A DNA stretch of 64,000 nucleotides from the NCBI GenBank assembly GCA_964620425.1, contig CAZUGV010000003.1, positions 62,001 through 126,000 of the forward strand, written 5' to 3'. Made by a program: the position numbers and the translations under genes. This DNA is from DASXUG01 sp964620425 (lineage in GTDB: Bacteria; Pseudomonadota; Gammaproteobacteria; Burkholderiales; Methylophilaceae). Shown in pieces: positions 9,483-18,083 of the stretch (its first letter is position 1; the number at the start of each line of letters is the position of its first letter). Below the pieces are notes generated by a model, which did no database searches, was not told the DNA's origin, and saw only the letters and a list, made by a program, of their open reading frames with translations.

Positions 9483-11174
9483 ATGCGTCGTTTGTCTTTA
9501 TTAAAGTCTATCGCTTTAATGGTGTTGGTGTGTGCTTCATTTGTGTCATCAGTTTATGCTGAATGGAACGCAGACTGGACAGCCCATAAAAAAATTAGCA
9601 TCAATGCGCAAGGGGTAAAGCCTGCCGTAGATAATTTTCCTGTGGTCATTCGTTTGCACTCTGGGAATTTTGACTTTTCTACAGTGAATGATGATGGTTC
9701 TGATTTGCGTTTTATTGCTGCCGATGACAAAACTGAGCTTAAATTTCATATCGAAAAATTCGATGCGCTGAATGAACTGGCCGTTATCTGGGTACAAGTA
9801 CCGAAGATTGATGCAGCGGCAAAAGACGCTTACATCACCGTTTACTCAGGCAACGAAAAAGCCACCTCAAGTGGAGATGCTAAAACCACATGGGATGCCA
9901 ACACTGTTGCTGCTTTTCATTTTGCAGAAAAAACCCAACTGGCTGATAGCTCAGCCACAAGCGCAACCCTAGCTGGTACAGCTGTTGTCGACAAAGCAGC
10001 ATTACTGGGCGAGGCGGTGACGCTTGCAGGAACGCCACTAACAATTGCCGCCAACCCAGCATTAAAACTTTCAGCCGCTACGGCCTACACATGGTCGGCA
10101 TGGGTTAAGCCTGCAAGTTTGCCACAAACTGCCACCTTATACTCCCAAGGTGGTGTGACCTTAAAAATCGACGCACAAAAATTAACATTAGCCTCAGGCG
10201 CTGCGAACATCTCAGGCGGTGAACTCAAAGCCGCCGCATGGCAACACATTGCCTTCACGCTAGAAGCAGGTAAAGCTAACTTATATGTGAACGGCGTATC
10301 AGTCGGTGCGGGTGACTTGGCTGTTGCGGATACTCAAGCTGATATTCAATTGGGTGAGGGTTTTACAGGCGGCTTGGATGAGGTGGAAATTGCTAATGTC
10401 GCGCGTACAGAATCTTGGATTAAATTAGCCGCCAGTTCGCAAGGTGCGGATAGCAAACTCATTACCGTAGAAGCGGGTGAAGAAGAAGGCGGCGAAGGCG
10501 GGGAAGCGAATTACATCGGCATTTTGGTGAATAGTTTGACGCTAGATGCGAAGGTGGTGATTGGTATTTTGGCAGTCATGTTTGCGATTAGTGTGTATGT
10601 GATGGTGCAAAAATTCCGCTTGGTTTCTCGTACCGATGAAGATAATAAAAAATTCTTAGCCAAGTTTCAAAGTGCTGGTTCTGATTTGTTAAGTTTGGAT
10701 AAGGGTGGCAAATATACGCACTCTGCCCTATTTAAGCTCTACTCTGCTGGTTTGCGCGAAATTAAAAAGCGTGAGCATGATGGGCAGAAAATTACGTTGA
10801 GCGGTGCTTCAATTGATGCGATTAAAGCGGCGGTAGATGCAGATTTGGTGCGCGAAACTCAGCGCCAAAATGCTGGTATGGTCTTACTCACCATCGCAAT
10901 TTCAGGGGGCCCTTTCTTAGGCTTGCTAGGTACGGTGGTGGGTGTGATGATTACTTTTGCAGCGATTGCCGCTGCTGGTGACGTGAACGTCAATGCCATT
11001 GCGCCTGGTATTGCGGCAGCTTTGTTGGCAACTGTGGCTGGTTTGGGTGTGGCGATTCCTGCTTTGTTTGGTTATAACTACTTAGCCAGCCGTGTTAAAA
11101 ATATCACCATTGAAATGCAGATTTTTGTGGATGAGTTTATCACTCGTATTGCTGAGTTATATGGTAAAGAGTAA
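9483..11174 (+). CDS. DUF2341/LamG-like domain protein fused to MotA/TolQ/ExbB proton channel
   Basis: 563 residues. Residues 1-26 form a signal peptide ending 'SSVYA'. Residues ~27-125 match the DUF2341 pattern ('WNADWTAHKKISINAQG', 'FPVVIRLHSGNFDFS'), and ~130-310 look like a LamG/concanavalin-type beta sandwich ('YTWSAWVKPASLPQTATLYS', 'WQHIAFTLEAGKANLYVNG'). An E/G-rich hinge leads to a membrane segment at ~352-375. A cytoplasmic stretch then leads to the ExbB/TolQ core at ~464-555, with the typical 'GPFLGLLGTVVGVMITF' and 'IAAALLATVAGLGVAIPA' helices. Known ExbB/TolQ proteins form inner-membrane proton channels with ExbD/TolR; the N-terminal half should lie in the periplasm and may bind glycan or protein (inference). 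The start has a good AGGGAAAG ribosome site. Two exbD genes and a tonB-like gene follow closely, so one operon is likely. Confidence 0.9.
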   Translation: MRRLSLLKSIALMVLVCASFVSSVYAEWNADWTAHKKISINAQGVKPAVDNFPVVIRLHSGNFDFSTVNDDGSDLRFIAADDKTELKFHIEKFDALNELAVIWVQVPKIDAAAKDAYITVYSGNEKATSSGDAKTTWDANTVAAFHFAEKTQLADSSATSATLAGTAVVDKAALLGEAVTLAGTPLTIAANPALKLSAATAYTWSAWVKPASLPQTATLYSQGGVTLKIDAQKLTLASGAANISGGELKAAAWQHIAFTLEAGKANLYVNGVSVGAGDLAVADTQADIQLGEGFTGGLDEVEIANVARTESWIKLAASSQGADSKLITVEAGEEEGGEGGEANYIGILVNSLTLDAKVVIGILAVMFAISVYVMVQKFRLVSRTDEDNKKFLAKFQSAGSDLLSLDKGGKYTHSALFKLYSAGLREIKKREHDGQKITLSGASIDAIKAAVDADLVRETQRQNAGMVLLTIAISGGPFLGLLGTVVGVMITFAAIAAAGDVNVNAIAPGIAAALLATVAGLGVAIPALFGYNYLASRVKNITIEMQIFVDEFITRIAELYGKE

Positions 11175-11210
11175 GGCATTGCGCTGCTGTAAAGTGAAGG
11201 ATGGTGCGTA

Positions 11211-11621
11211 ATGTCTGAGGGCGTCAAAGAAGAGAATCAGCTATACGACGAAATTAACATCACGCCGATGCTCGATTTGGCTTACGTGCTATTGGTGATT
11301 TTTATCATCATGACCACCGCTTCGGTGCAAGGTGTGAAAGTCGATATGCCGCATACCAGCAACACCGCGCCACTCGCCAAGCCGCAGATGCGCGCTATCA
11401 CTATTACCAGTGATGGTAGCGTATATTTGGATGCTTACCCTGTTGATATGGCAACGCTAGAGCAACGCTTGGCGGAGTTTAAAAGTGGCAACCCTGAGCT
11501 GCCAGTTGTGTTGAAAGGCGATGCTGCTACCCATTTTGATAAAGTGTCTGAAGTGCTCGGCATCTGCAAAAAGCTAGATATTACTGAGGTGGGATTAGTC
11601 ACCAAGAAGCAGGCTGAGTAA
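11211..11621 (+). CDS. exbD: ExbD/TolR-family biopolymer transport protein (first copy)
   Basis: 136 residues, usual ExbD size. A short cytoplasmic N-terminus leads to 'YDEINITPMLDLAYVLLVIF', the family's single membrane helix. Asp22 in that helix is at the position of the proton-carrying aspartate of ExbD/TolR. The rest is the periplasmic domain ('ITSDGSVYLDAYPVD', 'PVVLKGDAATHFDKVSEVLG'). It should assemble with the ExbB-fusion protein encoded 36 bases upstream to convert proton-motive force into work on a periplasmic partner. It is followed after 47 bases by a second, clearly different exbD. Confidence 0.92.
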   Translation: MSEGVKEENQLYDEINITPMLDLAYVLLVIFIIMTTASVQGVKVDMPHTSNTAPLAKPQMRAITITSDGSVYLDAYPVDMATLEQRLAEFKSGNPELPVVLKGDAATHFDKVSEVLGICKKLDITEVGLVTKKQAE

Positions 11622-11668
11622 TCATGCACATTCATAACGAAGTATCGCAACGAAATATGAGTTTTTAA

Positions 11669-12070
11669 ATGCAAGTACAAAACGACGCACAACCCTACGA
11701 CACTATCAACATCACTCCGATGTTGGATTTGGCTTATGTGTTGTTAGTGATCTTTATTTTAATGACCACAGCAGGTGTGCAGGGCTTGACCATGAACTTG
11801 CCCAAGCCATCCAATAAGCCAAGCACAGAAAAGCATGAAGTGATTATTGTGCAAGTCACTGCCAGTGGTTTAATGGTGAATGGCGCTGGCATTAGCCAGC
11901 CTGAGCTTGAGGCAAAGATCAATCAGACCAAAGCGCAAGATCCTAAATTTTCAGTGATGATTAAAGGCGATGCTGGAGCACCTTATGCGGGTGTAGTGGC
12001 GGTGATCGATTTAATGACGCGCTTACAAGTTGAAAACGTAGGGCTAGTAACAGGCAAGATAGGGACGTAA
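11669..12070 (+). CDS. exbD: ExbD/TolR-family biopolymer transport protein (second copy)
   Basis: 133 residues. It has the same plan as the preceding gene: 'YDTINITPMLDLAYVLLVIF' forms the membrane helix and Asp20 is the expected proton-relay residue. The periplasmic part is divergent ('TMNLPKPSNKPSTEKHEV', 'SVMIKGDAGAPYAGVVAVID'). The stop codon overlaps the ATG of the tonB-like gene by one base, so translation is probably coupled. Two different ExbD subunits could form a mixed ExbD pair in one channel; this is inference. The ribosome site before its ATG is weak, so translation may depend on the upstream gene. Confidence 0.92.
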   Translation: MQVQNDAQPYDTINITPMLDLAYVLLVIFILMTTAGVQGLTMNLPKPSNKPSTEKHEVIIVQVTASGLMVNGAGISQPELEAKINQTKAQDPKFSVMIKGDAGAPYAGVVAVIDLMTRLQVENVGLVTGKIGT

Positions 12071-12768
12071 TGCAAGACGCTGCAACAAATGAATTAGAAG
12101 AAGATACAGCGCCAACAAATTGGGTAAAACGTATCGCTATTATTTTAGTGGTGCTTGCAGTGCTGGCTGGCATTGGTTATGGCTTGAAAGATTTATTAAA
12201 GGGTGGTGAATCGAAAAAACAAGGTCCCACTAAAATTCAGTTAAAGGATTTGCCTCCACCGCCGCCCCCGCCGCCGCCAAAGGAGCAACCGAAAGAGCAG
12301 CCCAAGGATAGACCTAAAGAAGCACCTAAAGAACCTGAACCTAAGCCAGTTCAAGCGCCACCACAAGAAACAATCAAGATGGATGGGCCAGCAACAGATG
12401 GGCCTGGTGCGATTGGTGCAGGTACGGTGACGAATGAAAATAAATCTGCCCCAAGTGGTCCACCCGTGATCGGGAAGCCTGATGGTAGTAAATTTAACTG
12501 GTATGCAGCAAAAATTAAATCTCAGATTGAAGATGCGCTAGAAAAAGATAAAGATTTGTCCGTAGGGCAGTACAAAGTGGTAGTGAGTGTTTGGTTGCGT
12601 AATGATGGATCAATTGAACGCTATGAGCTTGATAAGTCAAGTGGTGTGCCAGAAACAGATGCTTTGATTAAGGCCGCCCTCGCTAAAATGCCAGCTATGC
12701 GGGATGCACCGCCAGCGGATATGCCCATGCCTGTTAAGCTGCGGGTTACTGCAAGAAGTATGGGTTAA
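12070..12768 (+). CDS. tonB: TonB-like energy transducer
   Basis: 232 residues. A cytoplasmic N-terminus of ~18 residues is followed by a membrane helix at ~19-42 ('RIAIILVVLAVLAGIGYGL'). A proline/lysine-rich periplasmic spacer follows at ~60-105, with nine prolines in a row and repeated KEQPKEQP/PKEAPKEP units. A G/A-rich linker leads to a TonB-type C-terminal domain at ~140-230 ('YKVVVSVWLRNDGSIERYEL', 'PMPVKLRVTAR'). TonB proteins carry energy from ExbB/ExbD to outer-membrane partners. No TonB-dependent receptor is encoded nearby; the next gene is a porin, so the partner is unknown. This is the last gene of the tightly packed ExbB-ExbD-ExbD-TonB set. Confidence 0.9.
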   Translation: MQDAATNELEEDTAPTNWVKRIAIILVVLAVLAGIGYGLKDLLKGGESKKQGPTKIQLKDLPPPPPPPPPKEQPKEQPKDRPKEAPKEPEPKPVQAPPQETIKMDGPATDGPGAIGAGTVTNENKSAPSGPPVIGKPDGSKFNWYAAKIKSQIEDALEKDKDLSVGQYKVVVSVWLRNDGSIERYELDKSSGVPETDALIKAALAKMPAMRDAPPADMPMPVKLRVTARSMG

Positions 12769-12839
12769 GTAATTAATCATTAACAGAGTATTAGCTCGAA
12801 TTTAAATAAAAATCTAAATGCAAGATAGAGATAAAACAG

Positions 12840-14486
12840 ATGAAAAAAAGTATTCAAAACATATTTCAGCTCAAGCCTTTGTTGGCGGTATTGGTGATGT
12901 CGCAAGTTGCTGGTTTTGCTCAGTTGACTTATGCAGGAGAGCGTGAATCTTTAGAGCAGCTACGCGCCACGACCACTAGCTTAATCAATGCATTGGTTCA
13001 AGAAGGTGTTTTATCCAAAGAAAAAGCAGATGCGTTATTAAAAAAAGCCTCTCAAGATGCCGCAGAACTGGCAGCCAGTAGCCCAGATAATGCAGTGGCT
13101 AATGCCCCTGACGCTAAAGCAGAAACAAAAAGCGTGCGTGTGCAGTTAGTACCTGAGTTTGTGAAAGCCCAGTTGCGTGAAGAGATCAAGCAAGAAGTGA
13201 TGCAAACAGCTAAAAGCGAAGGTTGGGCGCATCCCGGTTCAATTCCCGATTGGTTGAATCGTATCGAGTGGTTTGGTGATATGCGCTTGCGTAATGATGC
13301 AACTATGCTTAATAGCAGTAATCCACCCCCTAGGTTTTTCAATACTGATCCGTTTAGGCAATCGAATATCAGTAACACCACAGAGGATAGAGATCGTTTG
13401 CGAGTTCGTGTGAGGTTGGGTGCTGATATTAAAGTAAATGATTGGTTGTCTGGTGGTATTCGCATGGCAACTGGCCCGACTACAAACCCGATATCACCTA
13501 ATGAAACAGGTTCGATGGCGACTGGTAAATATGCATTCAATATAGATCAGGCATTTCTTAAAGCTCAAGTTAACCCTTGGCTATCGTTAGAGGGCGGTCG
13601 ATTTCCCAACCCATTCTTTAATACAGATCTAGTTTGGGACCCGGACTTAGCATTTGATGGGGTTGCAGCAAGTTTTAGTCCTAAAATTAGCAAAAATACA
13701 TCCACATTTGGCACGATTGGTGCCTTTCCGATTGAGGAGGTTAATCAATCTGATACTAACCGCGCCAATAATAAATGGTTGTTCGGGGCGCAGGCTGGTA
13801 TTAAATGGAAGCTGGCAGAGAAAACAACGGCCAAGGTTGGTTTGGCTTATTATGATTATGAAAATGTGGAAGGCATTTCCAATGGTACAAAAGACGACTC
13901 AATTTTATATGATGCTACTGTGCCAGTATTTAGACAAAAAGGTAACAATACCTTTAATTTAAATGCGTTTAACAATTTAGCTAATACCTCACCAAAATTT
14001 GGATTGGCTTCTGAATTTAAACTGGTGAATCTAACAGGGGAAATTGATTTGGCACATTTTAATCCTGTGCACGTAACTCTGGCAGGCGACTATGTCAATA
14101 ATATTGGGTTTGACCAAGAAGAGATGTTGAAGCGCACAGGGCATTTGTATAAAGAAGAAAACCAAGGCTATCAGATCAGATTGGCTGTCGGTATGCCCAT
14201 AGCATTTAATGGTGTGCCTAAGACTTTCAAAAAACATGATTGGCAAGTATGGGGTGCTTATAAGCGGTTGGAGGCTGATGCAGTACTAGACGGCTTTACA
14301 GACTCTAATTTTCATATAGGTGGCACAGATGCAAAAGGATGGATTTTAGGTGCAAGCTATGTGATGGATAGAAATGCATGGCTTACTGCACGCTGGTTTA
14401 GTTCTGAGTCAATTAGCGGCTTGAGTAACAACCAGTTACCACTTTCAATTGATGTCCTTTTGCTAGATTTAAATGCTAGGTTCTAA
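12840..14486 (+). CDS. Putative porin with N-terminal coiled-coil
   Basis: 548 residues. The signal peptide ends near 'AQLTYA' at ~30. Residues ~32-75 are helical ('ESLEQLRATTTSLINALVQ', 'GVLSKEKADALLKKA'), a feature of the 'putative porin' outer-membrane family where this part probably forms a periplasmic trimer stalk. From ~130 to the end the sequence alternates aromatic and polar residues as in a beta barrel ('DMRLRNDATML', 'LSGGIRMATGPTTNP', 'WGAYKRLEADAVLDGF') and closes with 'LLLDLNARF', a terminal Phe as recognised by the Bam machinery. It probably forms an outer-membrane channel; the solute is unknown. Its position 71 bases after the tonB-like gene suggests it belongs to the same export or uptake module. 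Confidence 0.85.
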   Translation: MKKSIQNIFQLKPLLAVLVMSQVAGFAQLTYAGERESLEQLRATTTSLINALVQEGVLSKEKADALLKKASQDAAELAASSPDNAVANAPDAKAETKSVRVQLVPEFVKAQLREEIKQEVMQTAKSEGWAHPGSIPDWLNRIEWFGDMRLRNDATMLNSSNPPPRFFNTDPFRQSNISNTTEDRDRLRVRVRLGADIKVNDWLSGGIRMATGPTTNPISPNETGSMATGKYAFNIDQAFLKAQVNPWLSLEGGRFPNPFFNTDLVWDPDLAFDGVAASFSPKISKNTSTFGTIGAFPIEEVNQSDTNRANNKWLFGAQAGIKWKLAEKTTAKVGLAYYDYENVEGISNGTKDDSILYDATVPVFRQKGNNTFNLNAFNNLANTSPKFGLASEFKLVNLTGEIDLAHFNPVHVTLAGDYVNNIGFDQEEMLKRTGHLYKEENQGYQIRLAVGMPIAFNGVPKTFKKHDWQVWGAYKRLEADAVLDGFTDSNFHIGGTDAKGWILGASYVMDRNAWLTARWFSSESISGLSNNQLPLSIDVLLLDLNARF

Positions 14487-14531
14487 GTTAAAGAGAAGCA
14501 TCTCACTGAGCGCGCAAACGGATGATTATTT

Positions 14532-15278
14532 ATGCATAACATATTGAATATAAGAGAATGTTCTAAAAAATTTATCTGCAGCAAGCCGCACTTGTTGCGT
14601 TTGCAGTTGCTTGCTAGCTTTAGCTTGTTGATGCTTTGCTCATTCTTGTTTGCTTTAGATGCAAACGCGGCTGAAAAGAAAGATAAATCAGCCCGCCGTT
14701 TACAGCAAATGTCACAGCAGTTGCAGCAGGCGGAGCAAGAAAAAGCAGCATTGCAGTCGCAAGTTGATGAAGTGAAAAAGTCGGTATCTGAAGCAGAGGC
14801 AAAAGCTAAACAAAATCAAGAGTCTGCCAATGCACTTTCTCGTAAGATTGGTGCTGCAGAACACAAAGCCAGTAGTCTAAGTGCAGAAATCAAAACTGTG
14901 TCTGAAGAAAAAGCAGCGCTAGCCGATAAGCTACAAAAAACAGAGTTAGAACTGGAATCCACAAAGAAGAGTTTAGACGAGTTGACGGCAAAATATCAAG
15001 CGGCGGAAGAAGGGTTGAGAGTAGGCGAAAGTCAGCGTAAAGAGCAGTTGATGAATATTCAACAAAAAACTGCGCGTATTGAAGCTTGTGAGCAAAAAAA
15101 TACTAAGTTGTATGGTTTTGGTTTGGAATTAATTAAAGTGTTCGAAAAACCAAGTGCTTATGAAGTGGCTTTACGCTCTGAAAAGTTTACTCAGTTGAAG
15201 CGTGTAGAGCTTGAAAATACCATGCAAGAGTATCGTGATAAGTTAGATGAGTCGCATATTCTTTCAAATGCTCACTAG
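14532..15278 (+). CDS. Coiled-coil envelope protein, function unknown
   Basis: 248 residues. A hydrophobic segment at ~24-46 ('LLASFSLLMLCSFLFALDAN', then 'AAEKK') acts as signal peptide or anchor; the true start could lie a few codons downstream because the ribosome site before this ATG is weak. Residues ~50-190 are heptad-rich K/E/Q/A/L sequence with no helix breakers ('QQLQQAEQEKAALQSQVDEV', 'LADKLQKTELELESTKKSLD'), predicting a long periplasmic coiled coil. The C-terminus has one Cys ('ARIEACEQKN') and a short globular part. I do not recognise a family. Its place directly after the porin suggests it helps the ExbB/TonB/porin module span the periplasm (inference). Confidence 0.75.
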   Translation: MHNILNIRECSKKFICSKPHLLRLQLLASFSLLMLCSFLFALDANAAEKKDKSARRLQQMSQQLQQAEQEKAALQSQVDEVKKSVSEAEAKAKQNQESANALSRKIGAAEHKASSLSAEIKTVSEEKAALADKLQKTELELESTKKSLDELTAKYQAAEEGLRVGESQRKEQLMNIQQKTARIEACEQKNTKLYGFGLELIKVFEKPSAYEVALRSEKFTQLKRVELENTMQEYRDKLDESHILSNAH

Positions 15279-15658
15279 CTGTCAGTGTTTTTACTATAAA
15301 ATCAATCATATTTCGTATTTTAGTGTGCTGGCTAAGCATCATTGGTAAGCAAATTATTCAAAAAATTTCAGTTTGAATCTTGATAATTGAGAGTCCCCTG
15401 AATTTTGTGTAAACCGCACTGAAATCTTTGCAAATACAATTATTGGTCACTCTTTTGTTGATTTCAAAAACAGTTACTTTATTTATCTAGTATCATCTGA
15501 CTTCTTGAAATAGATTCTTTTTCAAAAAAATTGGTTTTTCTAGTTAATGCGGTTAATTTGATAGGCTGATTTCATGATTAAGTTGTCAATGTTGTTGGCA
15601 TGTAACTTAAACATGGTTAAATGGCTATAATTGGCATGAATACAAGATTGAGTGATAC
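15279..15658. other. AT-rich intergenic region, 380 bases
   Basis: No convincing coding sequence on either strand. It separates the porin/coiled-coil genes from the eps genes. The only signal I can name is the -10-like box just before epsL, listed separately. Confidence 0.5.
15603..15631 (+). promoter_or_regulatory. Candidate promoter of epsL
   Basis: A perfect TATAAT at 15626-15631 sits about 28 bases before the epsL ATG. A weak -35 candidate (TAACTT, 15603-15608) lies 17 bases upstream of it. This would give a 5' leader of about 20 bases. Confidence 0.35.
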
Positions 15659-16876
15659 ATGATAGGACGGCAGATAAATATAAAAAAGGCTTTTACGCAT
15701 TGGGTTTTAAATGTGTATGCAGCTCTATTTGTGCTATATCCAAGTGCTGCATTTGCCATTCAGAACGGCATTATTGATATTCGCCCCTATGTTTCAGCGA
15801 GTACCAGTTATGATGACAATCTTTTTCGTATTCCTTCTCCAGATCGAACTTTCGGGGCTGATACCATTACCTCTGTTGGTGCTGGTGTGAATGTTGGTGT
15901 GCGCTTGAGTCGTCAGCAGTTCTTAATAGGTGCTGGGTTGACGGACACTAAGTTTGCAAATAACACACGCTTGGATAATATAGGAAATAACGCAAATGTA
16001 GCCTGGAATTGGCAATTGGGTAACCACTTGAATGGTGTGTTGAGATATGTAGAGTCTGAAAGCTTGCCAGGCTTTCAAGAGTTGCGAACAACAGAGAGAA
16101 GTTTACGAACTACCTCGAGGAAAGTGGCCAGAATTAATTGGCAATTTCATCCTAGCTGGCTCACTTTTGCTGGCTATGAGCAACAGATGTTTCAAAACGC
16201 CAATTCCATCAATCAAGGTTTTAATAATGAAAGTGACACCGTGGATGTAGGCTTGCAGTATGAGACTGCTGCCTCTACTAGGTTTCGCTTAACATTACGT
16301 GATTCAGAAACTAAATTCCCTAATCGTTCTGGATCAATCTTGTCTATTTTAGGAAATCAAACCAATCAGCAAGAGTTGGTTGCGGATGTTAGATGGCCTG
16401 CGACAAGGTTGATGACATTAAATGCTTCTTTTTCATTAGTTGAGTTAGACATCCCTAGCAACGCTAGTCGAAATTTTAGTGGAACCAGCCAAAGTTTTGG
16501 TTTGGATTACGCTTTAACCTCTAATACCAATGTGTCTGCCTCGGTTTTTAAAAATATCTCCCCCATTCAGGATGCACTAGTAGCCTACGTTGAAGCTACT
16601 GGCTTTTCTATACGCCCAACATGGCAGGCAACCAGTAAAATATCAGTCGGTGGCGCACTTAACTACACAGATAGAGATTTTATCGGTAGTGCTGGTGTGT
16701 TTTCAAGTACACAACGTCAAGACCAGTTTCGTAATGTTAGCCTTTTTGTCAATTATCAATTCGCACGCAAATTATCGCTTCAGACAAATTATTCTAATGA
16801 AAACCGTGCATCAAATGTAGATTCTTTTGTTACCAAATCTAATAACATTGGCGTTAGCCTCAGATTCGATTTTTAG
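15659..16876 (+). CDS. epsL: XrtB-associated outer-membrane beta-barrel protein EpsL
   Basis: 405 residues. The signal peptide ends 'PSAAFA' at ~35. The mature N-terminus 'IDIRPYVSASTSYDDNLFRI' is typical of the EpsL family, putative outer-membrane barrels found next to exosortase B and EPS genes. The rest is amphipathic beta sequence ('VNVGVRLSRQQFLIGAGLTD', 'LSLQTNYSNENRAS') ending in 'GVSLRFDF' with the C-terminal Phe expected of an outer-membrane barrel. Role inferred from family and context: an outer-membrane component of exopolysaccharide export or modification, working with EpsE. It starts the eps block here and is followed by epsD after 165 bases. Confidence 0.85.
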   Translation: MIGRQINIKKAFTHWVLNVYAALFVLYPSAAFAIQNGIIDIRPYVSASTSYDDNLFRIPSPDRTFGADTITSVGAGVNVGVRLSRQQFLIGAGLTDTKFANNTRLDNIGNNANVAWNWQLGNHLNGVLRYVESESLPGFQELRTTERSLRTTSRKVARINWQFHPSWLTFAGYEQQMFQNANSINQGFNNESDTVDVGLQYETAASTRFRLTLRDSETKFPNRSGSILSILGNQTNQQELVADVRWPATRLMTLNASFSLVELDIPSNASRNFSGTSQSFGLDYALTSNTNVSASVFKNISPIQDALVAYVEATGFSIRPTWQATSKISVGGALNYTDRDFIGSAGVFSSTQRQDQFRNVSLFVNYQFARKLSLQTNYSNENRASNVDSFVTKSNNIGVSLRFDF

Positions 16877-16898
16877 GGTAATAAACCCTTGTCTTTTT
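16875..16898 (+). terminator. Weak terminator-like hairpin after epsL
   Basis: AGGGT (16875-16879) pairs with ACCCT (16885-16889) around a 5-base loop, followed by a T-rich run ending at 16898. The stem is short, so it may only attenuate. Confidence 0.3.
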
Positions 16899-17041
16899 AA
16901 TAATCCTGTAACACACTTGACATATTATGCTCTCCATCTAAAGTTGTGATGTAATATAGTCAATCAACTTTTGGCGGTGAATCGTGTAAGTTATAGATGT
17001 AATTGCTAGAAACTATTAAAAATAATCTCAGAGGATATAAC

Positions 17042-17998
17042 ATGAATGTGAAAAAATCTTATATTGGCGTTGCTGTTCTAAGTGCGTTACTTTCAATGGG
17101 TTTAACTGCTTGCGGTCATAAATCTGAAGGTGGTGCTACGCAGGTAGTTGCCAAGGTCAATGGGGATGAAATTTCCATTCACCAACTTAATTTTCAGCTT
17201 CAAAAATTAGGGCCTCTAGATAAAGAAAAAAGCAAGCTAGCCGCTAAAGATGTGTTAACTAAGCTGGTTAATCAGGAGCTTTTGAAGCAAAAAGCGATTG
17301 AGGCAAAGCTGGATAGAGATCCGCGTATATTGCAAGCAATCGAGGCAGCGAAAAGCGAAATTTTAGCGACTACATATATTCAGCAAGAGCTAGCCAAAGC
17401 AGGGAAGCCAACACCTTCAGAAGTTGAAGACTTCTTTAGACAAAATCCAGCGTTGTTTGAGAAGCGTAAGGTGTTTAGTTTAATTGAGTTGGCGACAAGT
17501 GCTGGAGCAGATAAATTGCAGGAAGTCGAAAGTGTTGCTTCGTCTGGAAAAACGATGAGTCAGATTTCTGATGAATTAAAAGCGAAAAATTTCCAAGTAC
17601 AAGCTAATTCAAACGTAAAGCCTGCTGAACAGATTCCGAGTGGGTTGCTTGCCAAGCTACAAGCGATGAATGATGGGGATTTGGTTGTGGTTAATACAGG
17701 GCGCTCCATCAATATCGTGCAAATTGCTAAGTCAGAAAGTCAGCCTGTTGACTTTGAAAAAGCAAAACCGATTATTGAACGTTATTTTGAAAATAAAAAT
17801 AAGAACGAATTGGCTAAAGCAACCATAGATAAGTTGAATAAAGATGCCAAGATTGAATATTTAGGTGATTTTGCTGATATGAAAAACGCGCCAACTGCAA
17901 AGTTAGAGGCGAAAACACAGGCAGCGCCAGCTACAAAAGCTGAGTCAACCGAAAGTAAAGAGAAAAAAGTGCTTGAAAAGGGCATTTCTGGTCTCTAG
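17042..17998 (+). CDS. epsD: EpsD-family peptidyl-prolyl cis-trans isomerase lipoprotein
   Basis: 318 residues from ATG 17042, chosen over the in-frame TTG at 17003 because GAGG lies just upstream and the signal peptide then starts with MNVKK. Residues 21-24 (LTAC) form a lipobox, so Cys24 should be lipidated. The middle resembles SurA/PpiD-type chaperones: an N-terminal helical part ('AKVNGDEISIHQLNFQLQKL', 'LVNQELLKQKAIEAKL') and a parvulin-like region ('FEKRKVFSLIELATSAG', 'ANSNVKPAEQIPSGLLAKLQ'). The C-terminus is a K/A/E-rich tail. In methanolan-type loci EpsD is thought to help fold or assemble EPS export components; the exact client is unknown. It heads the tight epsD-E-F-G run. Confidence 0.9.
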   Translation: MNVKKSYIGVAVLSALLSMGLTACGHKSEGGATQVVAKVNGDEISIHQLNFQLQKLGPLDKEKSKLAAKDVLTKLVNQELLKQKAIEAKLDRDPRILQAIEAAKSEILATTYIQQELAKAGKPTPSEVEDFFRQNPALFEKRKVFSLIELATSAGADKLQEVESVASSGKTMSQISDELKAKNFQVQANSNVKPAEQIPSGLLAKLQAMNDGDLVVVNTGRSINIVQIAKSESQPVDFEKAKPIIERYFENKNKNELAKATIDKLNKDAKIEYLGDFADMKNAPTAKLEAKTQAAPATKAESTESKEKKVLEKGISGL

Positions 17999-18083
17999 TA
18001 GACATCTGTTTGGGTCGAGAGGCTTTTATTTATGTTGCGTTTGCAACACAATGTGTTTAAGTGCATAACTGAGAGTCATTACC

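Noticed and set aside
13052..13540. Open minus-strand frame of 162 codons within the porin gene
   Set aside because: Antisense to a confident gene with signal peptide and barrel; low-complexity translation and no start signal.
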